33,518 nucleotides of DNA from Pseudoalteromonas sp. G4. GTDB lineage: Bacteria; Pseudomonadota; Gammaproteobacteria; Enterobacterales; Alteromonadaceae. Position numbers and translations under genes: made by a program. The first letter of the stretch is position 1; every line of letters begins with the position of its first letter. The DNA is taken from NCBI RefSeq assembly GCF_028875915.1, contig NZ_JAPEHW010000045.1, positions 1-33,518 on the forward strand, read 5' to 3'. This document shows, piece after piece, positions 25,872 to 33,518 of the stretch. Below the pieces are notes generated by a model. It had not been told where the DNA came from. It did not search any database and saw nothing but the letters and a program-made list of their open reading frames with translations.

Positions 25872-26324
25872 CTAATTAGTAATCATGTGAATATGCGGTA
25901 TGCCATCTTCAAGGTACTGCTCACCTTCTACCTTAAAGCCTTGCGCTAAATAAAAATCCACTAAATAACATTGCGCTGAAATTTCAATACCAACCCCTGA
26001 AAAGTGACTGGCACAAATATCTTTCGCGAGTGATACAACGGCTTGTGCTAAACCTTTTCCGCGATGAGATTGCTTAACTAATACACGACCAATAGCAGCA
26101 CTGTTTTGATAACTTGTCTTAGGCGCTAAGCAACGTGCATAAGCCACTAACTCATTATTGTCATAGCCTAAAATATGACGTGTTTCATCGTGCATGTCTA
26201 AGCCATCAAGTTCCTCATATGGGCAGTCCTGCTCGACCACAAATACATCCACTCTTAGCTTTAATAACGTGTATAACTCAAGTGTGGTCAATTCATTGAA
26301 TGTTTTACTGTAAAATTTAGTCAT
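25872..26324 (-). CDS. ElaA-like GNAT acetyltransferase
   Basis: 150 residues from the ATG at 26324, with GGAA shortly before. A GTG nine codons earlier lies inside a terminator and is rejected. The N-terminal LYTLLKLRVDVFVVEQDCPYEELDGLD is typical of ElaA. The acetyl-CoA loop is IGRVLVKQSHRGKGLAQAVV. EISAQCYLVDFYLAQGF is the usual GNAT end. The acceptor is unknown. Confidence 0.88.
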   Translation of the reverse strand: MTKFYSKTFNELTTLELYTLLKLRVDVFVVEQDCPYEELDGLDMHDETRHILGYDNNELVAYARCLAPKTSYQNSAAIGRVLVKQSHRGKGLAQAVVSLAKDICASHFSGVGIEISAQCYLVDFYLAQGFKVEGEQYLEDGIPHIHMITN

Positions 26325-26338
26325 ACCATTTTCCAAAT

Positions 26339-26363
26339 AAAAAAGGGGCACTTGCCCCTTTTT
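26339..26363 (-). terminator. Terminator after the SpoOM-like gene
   Basis: GGGGCA and TGCCCC pair around CT, with A and T runs of five or six on the flanks. On the minus strand it ends the SpoOM-like transcript just ahead of the GNAT gene. Confidence 0.85.
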
Positions 26364-26378
26364 ACACTTCTTAAACTC

Positions 26379-27122
26379 TTAACCAAAAATATGTTCAAGC
26401 TGATCACAAATTTGGCTTAAATTTACCTGATCGTGTTCAATTGTTAAGTCTACATAACCATCTGAACCGAACATACGGTCAATTTCAATAAGTACATGCG
26501 TTTTAAGTGCTTCAGGTACAAAAGAAAGCTCTACTTCTTTCGGGCCAAATACTTTTAAACCCGCTGGTTTGTATTCTAACTCCTGATAACAGCCTGAAGT
26601 TGAATTGAAATTTGCAGTACGTAAATAACCTTTTTCTACATCACTTTTAACCAGTTTGTAGCCTAATTTTTCCATTGCGAGCATAAAGGTTTTTACTGCT
26701 TCATTAGGGTAAACATAAACTGGGTCGCGATCTGTCGCATCAAGTGCAAAATCAATGTTTAAACCCGTAGCAATCCATACAACACTTTGATTAATACCTT
26801 GTGAGATTTCGGTAATAGGTGTTTCTGAATGAAGACGTGCTTCAAATGGAATGCGTAACTCTTCACCTGGCGTTAATGTACGCTGATCAACAATCGACCA
26901 CTTTTCTAACACATGATCTGCAAAGTAATCGCCTTCATCTGATTCAACTTTTACTTTGGTCATTAGAGCTAACTCTAGCCCTGAAATATCCTGCTCAACA
27001 TCACCTGCATTGATGATAACTTCTGCTGAAAACTTTTGCCCTGGCTGTAAATGCTCAGTATGTAGCACAGTATCCACTTTTGCCGCACCAATACCGATAG
27101 ATGCGAGAACTTTTTTGAACAT
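26379..27122 (-). CDS. SpoOM-like (Spo0M) arrestin-fold protein
   Basis: 247 residues from the ATG at 27122, which has AAGGTGAG just upstream. A GTG three codons earlier is disfavoured. The start MFKKVLASIGIGAAKVDTVL and the pattern of sandwich strands (PGQKFSAEVIINAG, SGLELALMTKV, RIPFEARLHSETPIT) identify the SpoOM family. A less conserved C-terminal domain from about 150 has FMLAMEKLGYKLVKSDVEKGYL. In Bacillus, Spo0M affects sporulation. This organism is not a spore former, so the role is unknown. Confidence 0.9.
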   Translation of the reverse strand: MFKKVLASIGIGAAKVDTVLHTEHLQPGQKFSAEVIINAGDVEQDISGLELALMTKVKVESDEGDYFADHVLEKWSIVDQRTLTPGEELRIPFEARLHSETPITEISQGINQSVVWIATGLNIDFALDATDRDPVYVYPNEAVKTFMLAMEKLGYKLVKSDVEKGYLRTANFNSTSGCYQELEYKPAGLKVFGPKEVELSFVPEALKTHVLIEIDRMFGSDGYVDLTIEHDQVNLSQICDQLEHIFG

Positions 27123-27221
27123 ATAACTCACCTTGTTCTTTATACTTATATTGCATATTAACCATAATTTTTCATGCTTGTCAGTAAAATTTACGTTGTT
27201 AAGAGCGGATTAAGTTAGCAT

Positions 27222-27230
27222 TGCTATGAT
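27222..27230 (+). promoter_or_regulatory. Extended -10 promoter of the DUF3313 lipoprotein gene
   Basis: TGC-TATGAT is an extended -10 element with no good -35. It would start transcription near 27237, about 20 bases before the ATG at 27259, which supports that ATG as the original start. Confidence 0.45.
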
Positions 27231-27258
27231 GCGCTTTTTTTTCATACATAGATTGATT

Positions 27259-27947
27259 ATGCATTTACACAAACTGCTCACATTAAGTACTATTTTTTGC
27301 TTTTAGTTGGTTGCAAATTAACCACAAAAGACATTGAAAATGGCTATTTATCAAGTTATCAAAATCTCACAACCCACAAAGACACCAACACAGGTTATCA
27401 TCAACGTTGGGTATCAAGAGAAATGACGCGAAAAGTATCGCCATTCAAACCACAGGCGGTATACCTAGCGCCAGTTATCTATTACCCGCAGTTAGAGCAG
27501 CATCAACAAATTGATTATCAGGCAGCAACGAAAATACAACAGTATTTAGATATGCGAATGAAAACCATTGTTTCGCAGTATTTCCCTATTTCAACCACCA
27601 AGGGGAAAGATGTATTGGTGATTGAGCCCGCGATTACTGCGGTAAAAATATCGCTCGAAGATTTATCGCCCCTTGAAGTAATCCCCTTTCGTGCTGTTAT
27701 CTCTGCGGTTAACTTATCGCTTGGTGGACGCGACCGTGACGTAGAAATCCGCCTTGAAGCCAAAATCAAAAACGGCTTTAACGATAGGTTACTTGCTACA
27801 ACTGTACATGGTGGGCAAGGATTACAAATAGAAAATAGTAGTGAAAAGCTCTCATTAAGACACCTAACACAGTTAATTGAAAGCTGGTGTTTTGCGTGGG
27901 ATCAACAACTAAAGGCTTATAAACGTAGACTGGACGAGAATGCATAG
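27259..27947 (+). CDS. DUF3313-like lipoprotein with an apparent frameshift in the signal peptide
   Basis: The main frame runs from codon TTG at 27297 and encodes LLVGC, a lipobox, then KLTTKDIENGYLSSYQNL, which resembles DUF3313 lipoproteins. It has no start with a signal peptide. The ATG at 27259 opens a good signal peptide (MHLHKLLTLSTIF) in another frame and stops at TAG after 15 codons. Adding one T to the T6 run at 27293-27298 joins the two into MHLHKLLTLSTIFLLLVGC, a textbook lipoprotein start, giving about 229 residues. So the gene is either disrupted, slippage-controlled, or affected by a base error. The function of the family is unknown. Confidence 0.75.
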
Positions 27948-28003
27948 CGCGCTACACTGTTTTTAGTTACACTCTAATTAACTGAGAATTAAAAAAATAC
28001 CCC

Positions 28004-29590
28004 ATGGAATTATTGTTTTACGCTACAGCCTTTATTTGTGGCTTTGTTATTTTACAGTTTAAATTACCGCCGCTAATTGGCTTTTTATGTGCGGGTTTCA
28101 TTTTAAATATCGCTGGCTATCAAAGCAGTGAACTGCTTGAGCAAATGGCCAATCTTGGAGTCACTTTGCTACTATTTAGCATTGGCTTAAAACTAAAAAT
28201 TGGCAATTTAACCAAAGCGCAAGTGTGGGGGCCTGCGACCTTACATATTGTGTTATGTAGTTTATTATTTTGGGGCGCTCTACTTGGCTTTAGTTGGCTC
28301 AAGCTACCATTGTTCTCAGAGCTAACTATAGAATCTGCAGCAATCTTGGCATTTGCGCTGAGTTTTTCATCGACCGTTTTTGCCGTTAAGGTACTCGAAG
28401 AGCGCGGTGAAATGTCAAGCTTACATGGTAAAGTAGCGATTGGTATCTTAGTTATGCAAGATATCTTTGCCGTTGTTTTCCTTGCCGTAAGCACAGGCAA
28501 AGTACCAAATTATTGGGCCATTGCATTAGTATTAGCTTTGCCTCTGGTTCGCCCAGTATTTTATTGGATGCTTGGTCGTTCCAAACATGGTGAAGTGCTG
28601 CCTCTTTTCGGCTTTTTCTTTGCACTTGTAATTGGTTATCATGCATTCGAATTTGCCGGTTTAAAAGGTGATTTAGGTGCACTGATCATTGGTATGATTT
28701 TAGCGCCGCATAAAAAAGCAGGTGAACTATCTAAAGCCTTATTAAGTTTTAAAGATCTGTTCTTAGTCGGCTTCTTTTTAACAATTGGCCTAAATGCAGA
28801 GCTAACCTTACATGCCCTAATGGTTGCCACCATTTTGATTATTGTGCTGCCATTTAAAATTTTACTTTATTACATTTTAACCAATGCATTTCATTTACGT
28901 GCCCGCACATCATTGCTTGGCGCATTTTCGCTTTCGAATTACAGTGAGTTTGGTTTGATTGTATGTGCGCTTGCAGTATCAAGTGGATGGCTGACTGGCG
29001 AATGGTTGGCAGTGGTTGCCATTGCAGTATCGATTACTTTTATTATTGCATCACCACTTAATAAAAAATCGAATGAGCTGTATGTAAAGTTCGAAAATTA
29101 CTTACTTAAATTTGAGTCAAATAAACGCCTTGCTGAAGAGATGCCTGTAAATTTGAACAAAACCAAAATTCTTATTTTTGGCATGGGGCGTGTCGGTACC
29201 GGTGCCTATGAAACCATCGCGCAAACCTACCCTAATTCTGTCGCGGGTGTTGATATAAACCCTGAAACTGTTGAAAAGCACATTAAACGTGAACGTTTTG
29301 CTATTTTAGCAGATGCTACCGACCCTGATTTTTGGAATCGCATCAACCACTCAGAAGTAGAAATGGTAATGCTAGCAATGCCCAAACACGCCCAGAATCT
29401 ATTTGCGTTAGAGCGATTAAAAGCATCTGGTTTTTCTGGCCAAGTAACGGCTATTGCCAATTACCCTGATCAACAAAAAGAACTTGAAGATATGGGTGTA
29501 CATACCACCTTCAACTTCTATTTAGAGGCAGGTAGTGGTTTTGCTGAGCACGTAAAAGAAAAGGTATTTGCTGCTACCGAAAAGGCGTAA
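28004..29590 (+). CDS. Kef-type cation:proton antiporter with RCK/TrkA-N domain
   Basis: 528 residues. The N-terminal two thirds (about 1-355) contain 11-12 membrane helices of the CPA2 family (FKLPPLIGFLCAGFILN, ALSFSSTVFAVKVLEERGE). The C-terminal domain starts near 383 with ILIFGMGRVGTGAYE, a Rossmann nucleotide-binding motif, then GVDINPE and DATDPDFW. It resembles YbaL/KefB-type proteins and probably exchanges K+ or Na+ for protons, gated by a nucleotide. The ancillary KefF/KefG flavoprotein is absent from the neighbourhood. Confidence 0.9.
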   Translation: MELLFYATAFICGFVILQFKLPPLIGFLCAGFILNIAGYQSSELLEQMANLGVTLLLFSIGLKLKIGNLTKAQVWGPATLHIVLCSLLFWGALLGFSWLKLPLFSELTIESAAILAFALSFSSTVFAVKVLEERGEMSSLHGKVAIGILVMQDIFAVVFLAVSTGKVPNYWAIALVLALPLVRPVFYWMLGRSKHGEVLPLFGFFFALVIGYHAFEFAGLKGDLGALIIGMILAPHKKAGELSKALLSFKDLFLVGFFLTIGLNAELTLHALMVATILIIVLPFKILLYYILTNAFHLRARTSLLGAFSLSNYSEFGLIVCALAVSSGWLTGEWLAVVAIAVSITFIIASPLNKKSNELYVKFENYLLKFESNKRLAEEMPVNLNKTKILIFGMGRVGTGAYETIAQTYPNSVAGVDINPETVEKHIKRERFAILADATDPDFWNRINHSEVEMVMLAMPKHAQNLFALERLKASGFSGQVTAIANYPDQQKELEDMGVHTTFNFYLEAGSGFAEHVKEKVFAATEKA

Positions 29591-29615
29591 CTCTCACTCG
29601 CCACGATTACGTTCG

Positions 29616-29644
29616 TTTACATTCTTAAGACACATGGCCATATT
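29616..29644 (+). promoter_or_regulatory. Possible promoter of the small unknown gene
   Basis: TTTACA (29616-29621) and CATATT (29639-29644) are 17 bases apart and would start transcription about 40 bases before 29691. Confidence 0.35.
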
Positions 29645-29690
29645 GTTTGGGGTAACATTTAAGCAACAGTTTCCCCTGAATAACGTGGCT

Positions 29691-29942
29691 ATGCATCAAA
29701 AAACTAAAAACAACGCACTACCCTCTGAGTTGCTTGAGTACATTAGTGATGAACTCGAGCATCTTGATGCCGACTTTGCTAAGCTCACATTTTATAATTT
29801 ATTGCTCGACAAGCACGCAGTGCCAAAAGATCATGCGCTACGTCATAATCCGCAACATCATTTACCGGTTGAAAAGCTCAATCTTTTATTACGAGAAAAA
29901 GGCTTTAAACCAGTAAAACAGATTAAAACTCAGATTCACTAA
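29691..29942 (+). CDS. Small protein of unknown function
   Basis: 83 residues from the ATG at 29691. The frame is open further upstream to 29568, but that part overlaps the antiporter gene and its translation (Arg-rich, no pattern) looks non-coding. The protein is helical and hydrophilic, with acidic ELLEYISDELEHLDADF early and a basic C-terminus. No signal peptide or membrane segment is present. I do not recognise the family. Its place just before the DUF3820 and pepD genes on the same strand suggests a short operon. The ribosome site is weak. Confidence 0.6.
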   Translation: MHQKTKNNALPSELLEYISDELEHLDADFAKLTFYNLLLDKHAVPKDHALRHNPQHHLPVEKLNLLLREKGFKPVKQIKTQIH

Positions 29943-29950
29943 GGTATACT

Positions 29951-29974
29951 AGTGGTGACTTTCACAACACCACT
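29951..29974 (+). other. Hairpin just before the DUF3820 start codon
   Basis: AGTGGTG (29951-29957) and CACCACT (29968-29974) form a perfect 7-bp stem with a ten-base loop, ending six bases before the ATG at 29981. It occupies the Shine-Dalgarno position, and no other ribosome site is visible. Confidence 0.4.
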
Positions 29975-29980
29975 TTATGT

Positions 29981-30196
29981 ATGCTTGCAGATAAACAAGC
30001 GTTGTTAGACGCTATCAACCAGCCCATGCCATTCGGTAAATATGCTGGCCGTCCACTTTTAAAACTACCAGAGCCTTACCTCGTTTGGTTTAAACAAAAG
30101 GGCTTTCCCGAGGGCAAATTAGGGCAACAACTCGCATTAATATATGAAGTGAAACGCAATGGCCTTGAAAAAGTGTTAATGCCATTGCTTAAGTAA
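29981..30196 (+). CDS. DUF3820 family protein
   Basis: 71 residues. MPFGKYAGRPLLKLPEPYLVWF and the following KGFPEGKLGQQL are the hallmark of DUF3820 (Pfam PF12843, which I recall is named for a putative quorum-sensing-regulated virulence factor). The role is not established. It is cytoplasmic by sequence. It lies 38 bases after the small unknown gene and 19 before pepD. Confidence 0.9.
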   Translation: MLADKQALLDAINQPMPFGKYAGRPLLKLPEPYLVWFKQKGFPEGKLGQQLALIYEVKRNGLEKVLMPLLK

Positions 30197-30215
30197 TTAT
30201 AAGGAACAGACTGTA

Positions 30216-31667
30216 ATGCAACTCTCTCAATTATCACCGCAACCGCTGTGGCAAATTTTCGAAAAAATATGCAGCATTCCACATCCTAGTAAACACGAAC
30301 AAAAGATTTCTGCATGGATCCAGCAATTTGCCACTGATCTTGGCCTTGAGGTTAAAGAAGACAAGGTAGGTAACTTAATCATCAAAAAACCAGCGACCAC
30401 AGGTATGGAAAATCGCAAGGGCGTTATTTTACAAGCACATATGGACATGGTGCCGCAAAAAAACAACGATAAACAACATGATTTTGTAAACGACCCTATT
30501 GAAGCCTACGTTGACGGCGAATGGGTAACTGCCAACGGCACAACCCTAGGTGCAGACAATGGTATAGGCCTTGCCGCAAGTTTAGCTGTGCTGCAAAGCA
30601 CAGACATTAATCATGGTCCGCTTGAAGTACTTGTCACTATTGACGAAGAAGCTGGTATGACGGGTGCTTTTGGTTTAGAAGCGGGTTGGCTTGATGGTGA
30701 AATTTTACTTAATACCGACTCAGAAGACGAAGGCGAAGTTTACATGGGCTGCGCAGGTGGTATTGATGTAAATATTGAATTACCTGTTGAGTGGGAAGCG
30801 ACAGATTCAACTAATTCAGCTGTTAATGTATCGCTAAATGGTTTAAAAGGCGGCCACTCTGGAGTTGATATTCATCTTGGTCGCGGCAATGCCAATAAGC
30901 TACTTGTTCGTATGTTAAGCTTGCTTGAAATTGATTATGCAATAGCTAACATTCAAGGTGGCTCTCTTCGTAATGCAATCCCTCGTGAAGCAGAAGTGAC
31001 ATTAGTAATTAATGAACAAGACAAAGCCCAATTAACAGCAGCATTAATCAACATTAACAGCTTATTTTTGTCGGAAATGAGCAAGGTAGAGCCAAATATT
31101 AAGCTCTCTGTTAGCGATGCGCCGCTACCTGAAAAGCAACTAGCAAAAGTATCTCAAGCAGCAGTAATTAACAGCATCAATGGTTGTGTTAATGGTGTAA
31201 TTCGCATGAGTGATACCATTGACGGCATCGTTGAAACCTCAACAAATTTAGGTGTTGTCGTCACCAAAGGCAACCACATAAGCATTAAATGTTTAGTTCG
31301 TTCACTGATTGATAGTGCGCGTACAAATACACAGAATATGATTGCATCGACCTTTACGCTTGCTGGTGCAAGTGTAACCTTTACAGGTGCTTATCCTGGT
31401 TGGGAGCCAAAAGACGACTCACAAATTAAAGATATTTTACGTGAAACGTACCAAGGTATGTTTGGCTCATTGCCTAAAATTATGGTGATCCACGCAGGCC
31501 TTGAATGTGGTTTATTTAAAAATGCCTATCCGCATTGGGATATGGTGTCGTTTGGCCCAACGATCCGCTTCCCTCATTCGCCAGATGAAAAAGTGAAAAT
31601 CGATACGGTTGAGCCTTTCTTTAACCTGCTGGTTGAAGTGTTAGGTAATATTCCAAGCAAAGCGTAA
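30216..31667 (+). CDS. pepD: Aminoacyl-histidine dipeptidase (Xaa-His, carnosinase)
   Basis: 483 residues (E. coli PepD 485). It is an M20C di-zinc aminopeptidase that splits dipeptides such as Xaa-His in the cytoplasm. Zinc ligands and catalytic residues are H75 and D77 (AHMDMVPQ), D114 (LGADNGIG), E144/E145 (TIDEEAGMTG) and D168 (LNTDSEDEG), with the last histidine in the terminal part (RFPHSPDE). The inserted dimerisation domain lies between about 190 and 390. HAGLECGLF is the family signature. An AAGGA ribosome site precedes the ATG. Confidence 0.97.
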   Translation: MQLSQLSPQPLWQIFEKICSIPHPSKHEQKISAWIQQFATDLGLEVKEDKVGNLIIKKPATTGMENRKGVILQAHMDMVPQKNNDKQHDFVNDPIEAYVDGEWVTANGTTLGADNGIGLAASLAVLQSTDINHGPLEVLVTIDEEAGMTGAFGLEAGWLDGEILLNTDSEDEGEVYMGCAGGIDVNIELPVEWEATDSTNSAVNVSLNGLKGGHSGVDIHLGRGNANKLLVRMLSLLEIDYAIANIQGGSLRNAIPREAEVTLVINEQDKAQLTAALININSLFLSEMSKVEPNIKLSVSDAPLPEKQLAKVSQAAVINSINGCVNGVIRMSDTIDGIVETSTNLGVVVTKGNHISIKCLVRSLIDSARTNTQNMIASTFTLAGASVTFTGAYPGWEPKDDSQIKDILRETYQGMFGSLPKIMVIHAGLECGLFKNAYPHWDMVSFGPTIRFPHSPDEKVKIDTVEPFFNLLVEVLGNIPSKA

Positions 31668-31670
31668 AAC

Positions 31671-31699
31671 AAAAACGAGCGTTAGCCGCTCGTTTTTTT
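31671..31699. terminator. Bidirectional terminator between pepD and the sterol desaturase-like gene
   Basis: ACGAGCG (31675-31681) and CGCTCGT (31687-31693) pair around TTAGC, with flanking A and T runs. The stop codon of the convergent gene (31682-31684) lies in the loop. Confidence 0.88.
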
Positions 31700-32686
31700 A
31701 GTTTGTTTATTAAGGCGTAATTTAGTTACGCCTTTTTTAGCACTGCGCTTTAATGATTTGGCAGATTCAACAAACGGTTTCGTATAAATTGCTAAAAGTG
31801 AATCATGCCCGCAATCATACTGCCCTACACCTATTGAAATTTTACCAACCTCTGATGCCTTAATTAGGGTTCCAGTCATTCTGTCCCAAATCGCGAGTGC
31901 CGAGCCTAAGTTAGTATCAAAATGGATTGGGTTATCGCTATGATGAATTTGATGCTGCGCAGGGCTAATGAAGATCCCTTCTAATTTATCACCCCAAGAT
32001 AACCAAATATGCGAATGGCGCAAATTAGAGCCAAATAAATTAAACAAAAACACAAATACATTAGCGCCAAGCACATCAAACATGCTAATGGCATCTGCAA
32101 ACAAGTAATACCCTATTCCAACTGCGATGCCCTGTACGATTGCCATACGACACGCGTATAAATAACTCTCAACAGGGTGCGAACGATAAATGGTAAACGG
32201 TGTGAGCACTTTGGCACTGTGATGTACTTTATGAAATTCCCACAAAAATGGAATTTTGTGTAGCGCGTAATGCAGTAAAAAGCGCGTAAAGTCGTCGATA
32301 ATAAAAAGTAAAAATGTGAAAAACGTAATAATTTTCCATTTTGCTAATGTTATTGGCTCAATAAGGCCAAATAACAATTCTAGAACATCACTTAATGCAA
32401 TGGCAATGGGTGCCATGGTCAATACAATTGGGCCAAACAATAACGCTTTTAACAGCTTATTCACCACCCATAAGGCATAATCTTGCTTGGCGCTTTTTGC
32501 AAGCCATACCGACTTAGGAAAGAGAAACTTGATAAAACCAATTGGCGAGCGCTGACTAACCGCTGCAAAATAAACAGGTAATGCCAAAAACACCGCACTT
32601 AATAAATATATATAAAAAATGCGTTTGTTAGCATCGGTGAAGTAACTCGGTAGTTCACTTAAACTTTTAGAAAATATCTCTAACAC
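31682..32686 (-). CDS. Sterol desaturase/fatty acid hydroxylase-like membrane protein
   Basis: 334 residues. Start is GTG at 32686 with AGGA (32693-32696) six bases upstream; the nearby ATG is out of frame and meets a stop at once. Four or more membrane helices are visible. The eight-histidine di-iron motifs of the family are HYALH, then HKVHH about ten residues later, and HQIHH near residue 250. This suggests an integral membrane oxygenase acting on a lipid. The substrate is unknown; bacterial relatives modify fatty acyl, carotenoid or hopanoid-type lipids. It stands between two terminators. Confidence 0.9.
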   Translation of the reverse strand: MLEIFSKSLSELPSYFTDANKRIFYIYLLSAVFLALPVYFAAVSQRSPIGFIKFLFPKSVWLAKSAKQDYALWVVNKLLKALLFGPIVLTMAPIAIALSDVLELLFGLIEPITLAKWKIITFFTFLLFIIDDFTRFLLHYALHKIPFLWEFHKVHHSAKVLTPFTIYRSHPVESYLYACRMAIVQGIAVGIGYYLFADAISMFDVLGANVFVFLFNLFGSNLRHSHIWLSWGDKLEGIFISPAQHQIHHSDNPIHFDTNLGSALAIWDRMTGTLIKASEVGKISIGVGQYDCGHDSLLAIYTKPFVESAKSLKRSAKKGVTKLRLNKQTKKTSG

Positions 32687-32698
32687 ATCAGTTCCTAC

Positions 32699-32718
32699 AA
32701 AAAAGGGGCAAAATGCCC
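32699..32718 (-). terminator. Terminator of the TonB-dependent receptor gene
   Basis: GGGGCA (32704-32709) and TGCCCC (32713-32718) pair around a three-base loop, with a T run after it on the minus strand. Confidence 0.82.
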
Positions 32719-32739
32719 CTTAATCACAATACCAAAGAA

Positions 32740-33518
32740 TTAGAATTGGTATTTATAACCAATAACAAACTGTCTTGGTTTGCTTGGTCTTGCACCATAC
32801 GGGCGACGACTGACAATATATGCTTCATCAGTAAGGTTATCAATCTTACCATAAATGCGACCATATTGACCAAGATCGTAGCTCGCAGAAAGGTCAACAA
32901 TCAAACTTGCATCCGTTTTTACACCCTCAAGCGTATTGGCTCCTGCTGGCGCACCTATCACTTCACCAGCAACTTCCTTCATCTCACTTACGTATTTGAA
33001 ATTCAGGTTGGTTTCCCAGTTGTTAGCGGCAAGGCCAATTTCAAAATTCAGCTGATGATCTGGTAGATAAGGTAGTGAATCACCCGCTTCAACTTTGCCC
33101 CATTGCACAAAGTCAGAGTTTAAATCATTTTGAAACTCAGATTTTGTGTAGGTGTAAGTAAAGCTATATGGCATATCAAATTGCGTGCTGATTGGATAGC
33201 TTTGTGCTAATTGTGCTTCCACACCATACACATTCACTTCACCACCGTTAAATTCTTGGTCTAACTCCTCATCAACACCACAACTTGATTGTGAACAGCT
33301 TTCTTTTAAATTGCTGTAGTCATTAAAGAAGCTAACAATTTCAAAGTTAGTTGCACCATCATTAAAGCGACCACCAAATTCGTAATTAACGCTCTTTTCA
33401 ACTTCAATCTCTGAGTCTTGTTTTGGACTACTCGGTACAAAGCCTTGATGCACCCCAAAAAGAACACCTGCATTTTCTGTCAACTGATAGAAACCACTAA
33501 CACCTGGTAACCAAATGG
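32740..33518 (-). CDS. TonB-dependent outer membrane receptor, C-terminal part
   Basis: The frame is open to the window edge, so about 258 C-terminal residues are seen and the plug is missing. Barrel strands are clear: WLPGVSGFYQL, NAGVLFGVHQGF, VEKSVNYEFGGRF, and the ending IDNLTDEAYIVSRRPYGARPSKPRQFVIGYKYQF, with the TonB-receptor C-terminal box and a final Phe. The stretch GVHQGFVPSSP resembles FecA-type siderophore receptors, so ferric citrate or another ferric chelate is possible. A loop with two cysteines (SCSQSSC) lies near the middle of the visible part. Confidence 0.93.
   Translation of the reverse strand, partial: IWLPGVSGFYQLTENAGVLFGVHQGFVPSSPKQDSEIEVEKSVNYEFGGRFNDGATNFEIVSFFNDYSNLKESCSQSSCGVDEELDQEFNGGEVNVYGVEAQLAQSYPISTQFDMPYSFTYTYTKSEFQNDLNSDFVQWGKVEAGDSLPYLPDHQLNFEIGLAANNWETNLNFKYVSEMKEVAGEVIGAPAGANTLEGVKTDASLIVDLSASYDLGQYGRIYGKIDNLTDEAYIVSRRPYGARPSKPRQFVIGYKYQF

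Noticed and set aside
1..33518. CRISPR arrays, insertion sequences, prophage or attachment sites
   Set aside because: I found no repeat-spacer pattern, transposase, integrase or long flanking repeats. The two tRNA genes have no neighbouring integrase.

Overview
The window looks like a chromosomal core segment of a marine gammaproteobacterium of the Alteromonadales, most like Pseudoalteromonas. Reasons: moderately AT-rich DNA, E. coli-like gene order for two conserved blocks (dnaQ-rnhA-yafS-gloB-mltD and rlmE-ftsH-folP-glmM-secG-tRNA-Leu), and families common in that order (MipA/OmpV with DUF3019, DUF3820, TonB receptors). The genus is an inference from gene content, not from a marker gene. 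I see no mobile element, phage gene, CRISPR array or integrase.

Layout. 1-150: 5' part of a tRNA-Asp gene with a strong promoter (minus strand). 174-2230: a membrane-anchored protein of unknown function and dnaQ (minus). 2293-6932: rnhA, an ETHE1/Blh-type metallo-hydrolase, yafS (minus), gloB and mltD. The hydrolase interrupts the usual rnhA-yafS junction and has a paired palindrome in front of it. 7001-8427: divergent queE/queC for queuosine synthesis. 8561-9997: YfcC-type carrier. 10074-13002: an S41 peptidase behind a CadC/ToxR-like membrane regulator with a TPR-like tail. 13106-19273 (minus): tRNA-Leu(GAG), secG, tpiA, glmM, folP, ftsH, rlmE, with yhbY divergent. 19692-20843: exported serine hydrolase. 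21040-24303: a tightly overlapping operon of MipA/OmpV porin-like protein, DUF3019 protein, OmpR-type regulator and sensor kinase. 24470-25819: sodium-coupled NSS transporter with a perfect FNR-type box upstream. 25872-27122: ElaA-like GNAT and SpoOM-like protein. 27259-31667: DUF3313 lipoprotein with an apparent frameshift in its signal peptide, Kef-type antiporter, a small unknown gene, DUF3820 protein, pepD. 31682-33518: sterol-desaturase-like membrane hydroxylase and the 3' part of a TonB-dependent receptor.

Most of the window is housekeeping. The parts most worth a second look are the four-gene MipA-DUF3019-two-component operon, the ETHE1-like gene with its palindrome pair, the T6 frameshift in the lipoprotein, the FNR box, and the regulator/S41 peptidase pair. 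Well-formed intrinsic terminators separate most units. No gene-free stretch exceeds 300 bases.
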